From: Desulfobacteraceae bacterium
GTDB lineage: Bacteria; Desulfobacterota; Desulfobacteria; Desulfobacterales; Desulfobacteraceae
Reading direction: 5' to 3'
DNA: 6,303 nt
Assembly: GCA_024225895.1 (NCBI GenBank)
Contig: JAAEMC010000111.1
Coordinates: 1-6,303, forward strand
The notes beneath the pieces were generated by a model. That model saw only the letters and a list, made by a program, of their open reading frames with translations. It did not search any database and had not been told where the DNA came from. Shown here piece by piece: positions 5,180-6,303 of this stretch. Both the position numbers and the translations under genes were made by a program. Position 1 is the stretch's first letter. Each line of letters starts with the position of its first letter.

Positions 5180-6303
5180 TTATCTTTGCGGTCCCGGGTT
5201 TAAGGTTAACCATTTTTTTTCTTCAGCAGTGTTGGATAATGGCTTTTCCACAAAAACAAACAATACCGGAATCAGGATCAAAGTGCACAAAGAGCTGACC
5301 ACCATGGTCACGGTGATCATCCACCCCATTATGATCAAGGGGGTGAGTATGGAAAATAACAGGGCAATAAACCCAAGGCCAACGGTTACGGCATTGGACA
5401 TGATGGCCTTGCCGCTGTGACGCACTGTGTTGTTTAAGGCATCTGAAAAATCCATTCCCCTTTCAAGGTTCTGCTTCAGCCTGGAGATATAGTGGATGCT
5501 GTAGTCCACGCCGATACCAATCACAATGCTGGAGATAATGGCTGTACCGATATCCAAGGGGATATTGAAAAATCCCATAATTCCGAAGTTGACGGCAATG
5601 GTCATGGCAAGGGGCACCATGGCGATGGTGGCATGGCTTAAGGCCCTGAATGTTGCCAGGAGCATGATAAAGACCACTGTCATGGATACCATGAGGCTGA
5701 TCATCTGGCCCTGGACAATTTCATCAGTGGCAGCCACGGCCACATTGGCGGAGCCACTGACACAAAGGGAAAGATGTTTGGGAAAATTTTGGGTAACAAA
5801 GGCGTTGACTTTACGCTTGAAATTGAACATCTCCAAAGAGGAGGTGGTTTTGAGAATAACGGTTAGGTTCAGGTTTTGATATCCGGTATCCGTGAAATCG
5901 GATAATGCATCTCCTCCACCATTTTCATAGAGAAGAAGGAGCTGTGAGATCATATTTTGAGCATTGGTATCCGCCATCCCTTTGCCGGGAACAACATTAA
6001 AGGCCTCGTTCTCATCATGGAGCACAAGATTAATCCGTTTGATCAGTTCGGTAAGGGACAATACCTTGCCCACCTTTGGATGGGTTTCAAGGAAACGAAC
6101 CAGATCATCAACATGGGAAAGATTGGCAGGATCTTTAAACGGTTCTCCATCGGATTGGGTTGAAGAGATCAGAAGATTGATTACTGAACTTCCCGAAGCT
6201 TTTTTATTCATGGTGTGGGTAGAAACACGGATGTCAGAATTTTTTAAAAAATAGTGGGCATTGTTGTTGTCTACCTTTACCTTGGATGCTCCTAAAAGGG
6301 CAA
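5180..6303 (-). CDS. RND/MMPL-superfamily exporter, C-terminal part (N-terminus beyond the right edge)
   Basis: The minus-strand frame is open from the right edge to TAA at 5180-5182. It gives 373 visible residues, roughly the second half of an inner-membrane RND exporter of about 750-900 residues. The internal ATG at 6209-6211 is not the start, since coding sequence continues upstream with SKVKVDNNNAHYFLKNSDIR. Visible residues 1-195 are the second periplasmic domain, including the family-typical ISQLLLLYENGGGDAL and YQNLNLTVIL segments. Five membrane spans follow at about 200-217, 225-245, 250-270, 299-319 and 325-351, corresponding to TM8-TM12. IGIGVDYSIH (around 261-270) carries the Asp-Tyr pair in TM10 that forms part of the proton relay in MmpL3-type pumps. 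It is the most upstream gene visible of the operon and supplies the energy-coupled step. Its architecture is closest to predicted RND exporters such as the hopanoid transporter HpnN; the substrate here is unknown. Confidence 0.93.
   Translation of the reverse strand, partial: ALLGASKVKVDNNNAHYFLKNSDIRVSTHTMNKKASGSSVINLLISSTQSDGEPFKDPANLSHVDDLVRFLETHPKVGKVLSLTELIKRINLVLHDENEAFNVVPGKGMADTNAQNMISQLLLLYENGGGDALSDFTDTGYQNLNLTVILKTTSSLEMFNFKRKVNAFVTQNFPKHLSLCVSGSANVAVAATDEIVQGQMISLMVSMTVVFIMLLATFRALSHATIAMVPLAMTIAVNFGIMGFFNIPLDIGTAIISSIVIGIGVDYSIHYISRLKQNLERGMDFSDALNNTVRHSGKAIMSNAVTVGLGFIALLFSILTPLIIMGWMITVTMVVSSLCTLILIPVLFVFVEKPLSNTAEEKKWLTLNPGPQR

Noticed and set aside
5526..5879. Long plus-strand open frame opposite the exporter
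   Set aside because: It is a shadow of the exporter's membrane-spanning codons: rich in Met, Ala and Thr, with no ribosome-binding site and no recognisable domain.
6209..6211. ATG considered as the start of the exporter gene
   Set aside because: The frame stays open to the window edge with family-consistent periplasmic-domain sequence, no ribosome-binding site precedes this ATG, and starting here would leave out the first half of the transporter.

Overview
The window looks like chromosomal DNA from an anaerobic Gram-negative bacterium, most likely a sulfate-reducing member of the Desulfobacterota (Desulfobacteraceae-like). That placement is an inference. It rests on the moderately AT-rich composition, outer-membrane and periplasmic genes (so a diderm), an HDOD protein, and a left-edge protein that resembles the N-terminal region of ferredoxin-type proteins I associate with that group. 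No ribosomal or other phylogenetic marker is present.

Layout, left to right. (1) The 5' part of a gene on the minus strand (1-235) runs off the left edge. (2) A gene-free stretch of about 440 bp (236-674) holds a candidate promoter for that gene, an odd coding-like and palindrome-rich element (385-561), and a weak candidate promoter for the next gene. (3) A complete HDOD-domain signalling protein lies on the plus strand (675-1718). (4) Facing it with a 26-bp gap is a complete MarR-type regulator fused to a GNAT acetyltransferase, on the minus strand (1745-2662). (5) Between that gene and the next lies a perfect 21-bp tandem repeat (2719-2760) carrying two dyads and two TTGACA boxes, a likely autoregulatory operator/promoter. 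(6) A three-gene minus-strand operon fills the right half and is read from right to left: an RND/MMPL-family inner-membrane exporter (C-terminal part only, 5180 to the right edge), a LolA-like periplasmic protein (4315-5136) and a DUF1302-like outer-membrane beta-barrel (2789-4315). The last two genes overlap by one base.

The operon encodes one protein for each envelope compartment: a proton-driven RND pump in the inner membrane, a soluble lipoprotein-carrier-like protein in the periplasm and a barrel in the outer membrane. This suggests a trans-envelope route for a hydrophobic or lipid-like cargo. The cargo cannot be read from the sequence. The MarR-GNAT gene just downstream, on the same strand, is a plausible local regulator, but its own promoter/operator suggests it can be expressed separately. 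The HDOD gene and the left-edge gene look unrelated to this system. No tRNA, rRNA, CRISPR array, transposase or convincing intrinsic terminator was seen.
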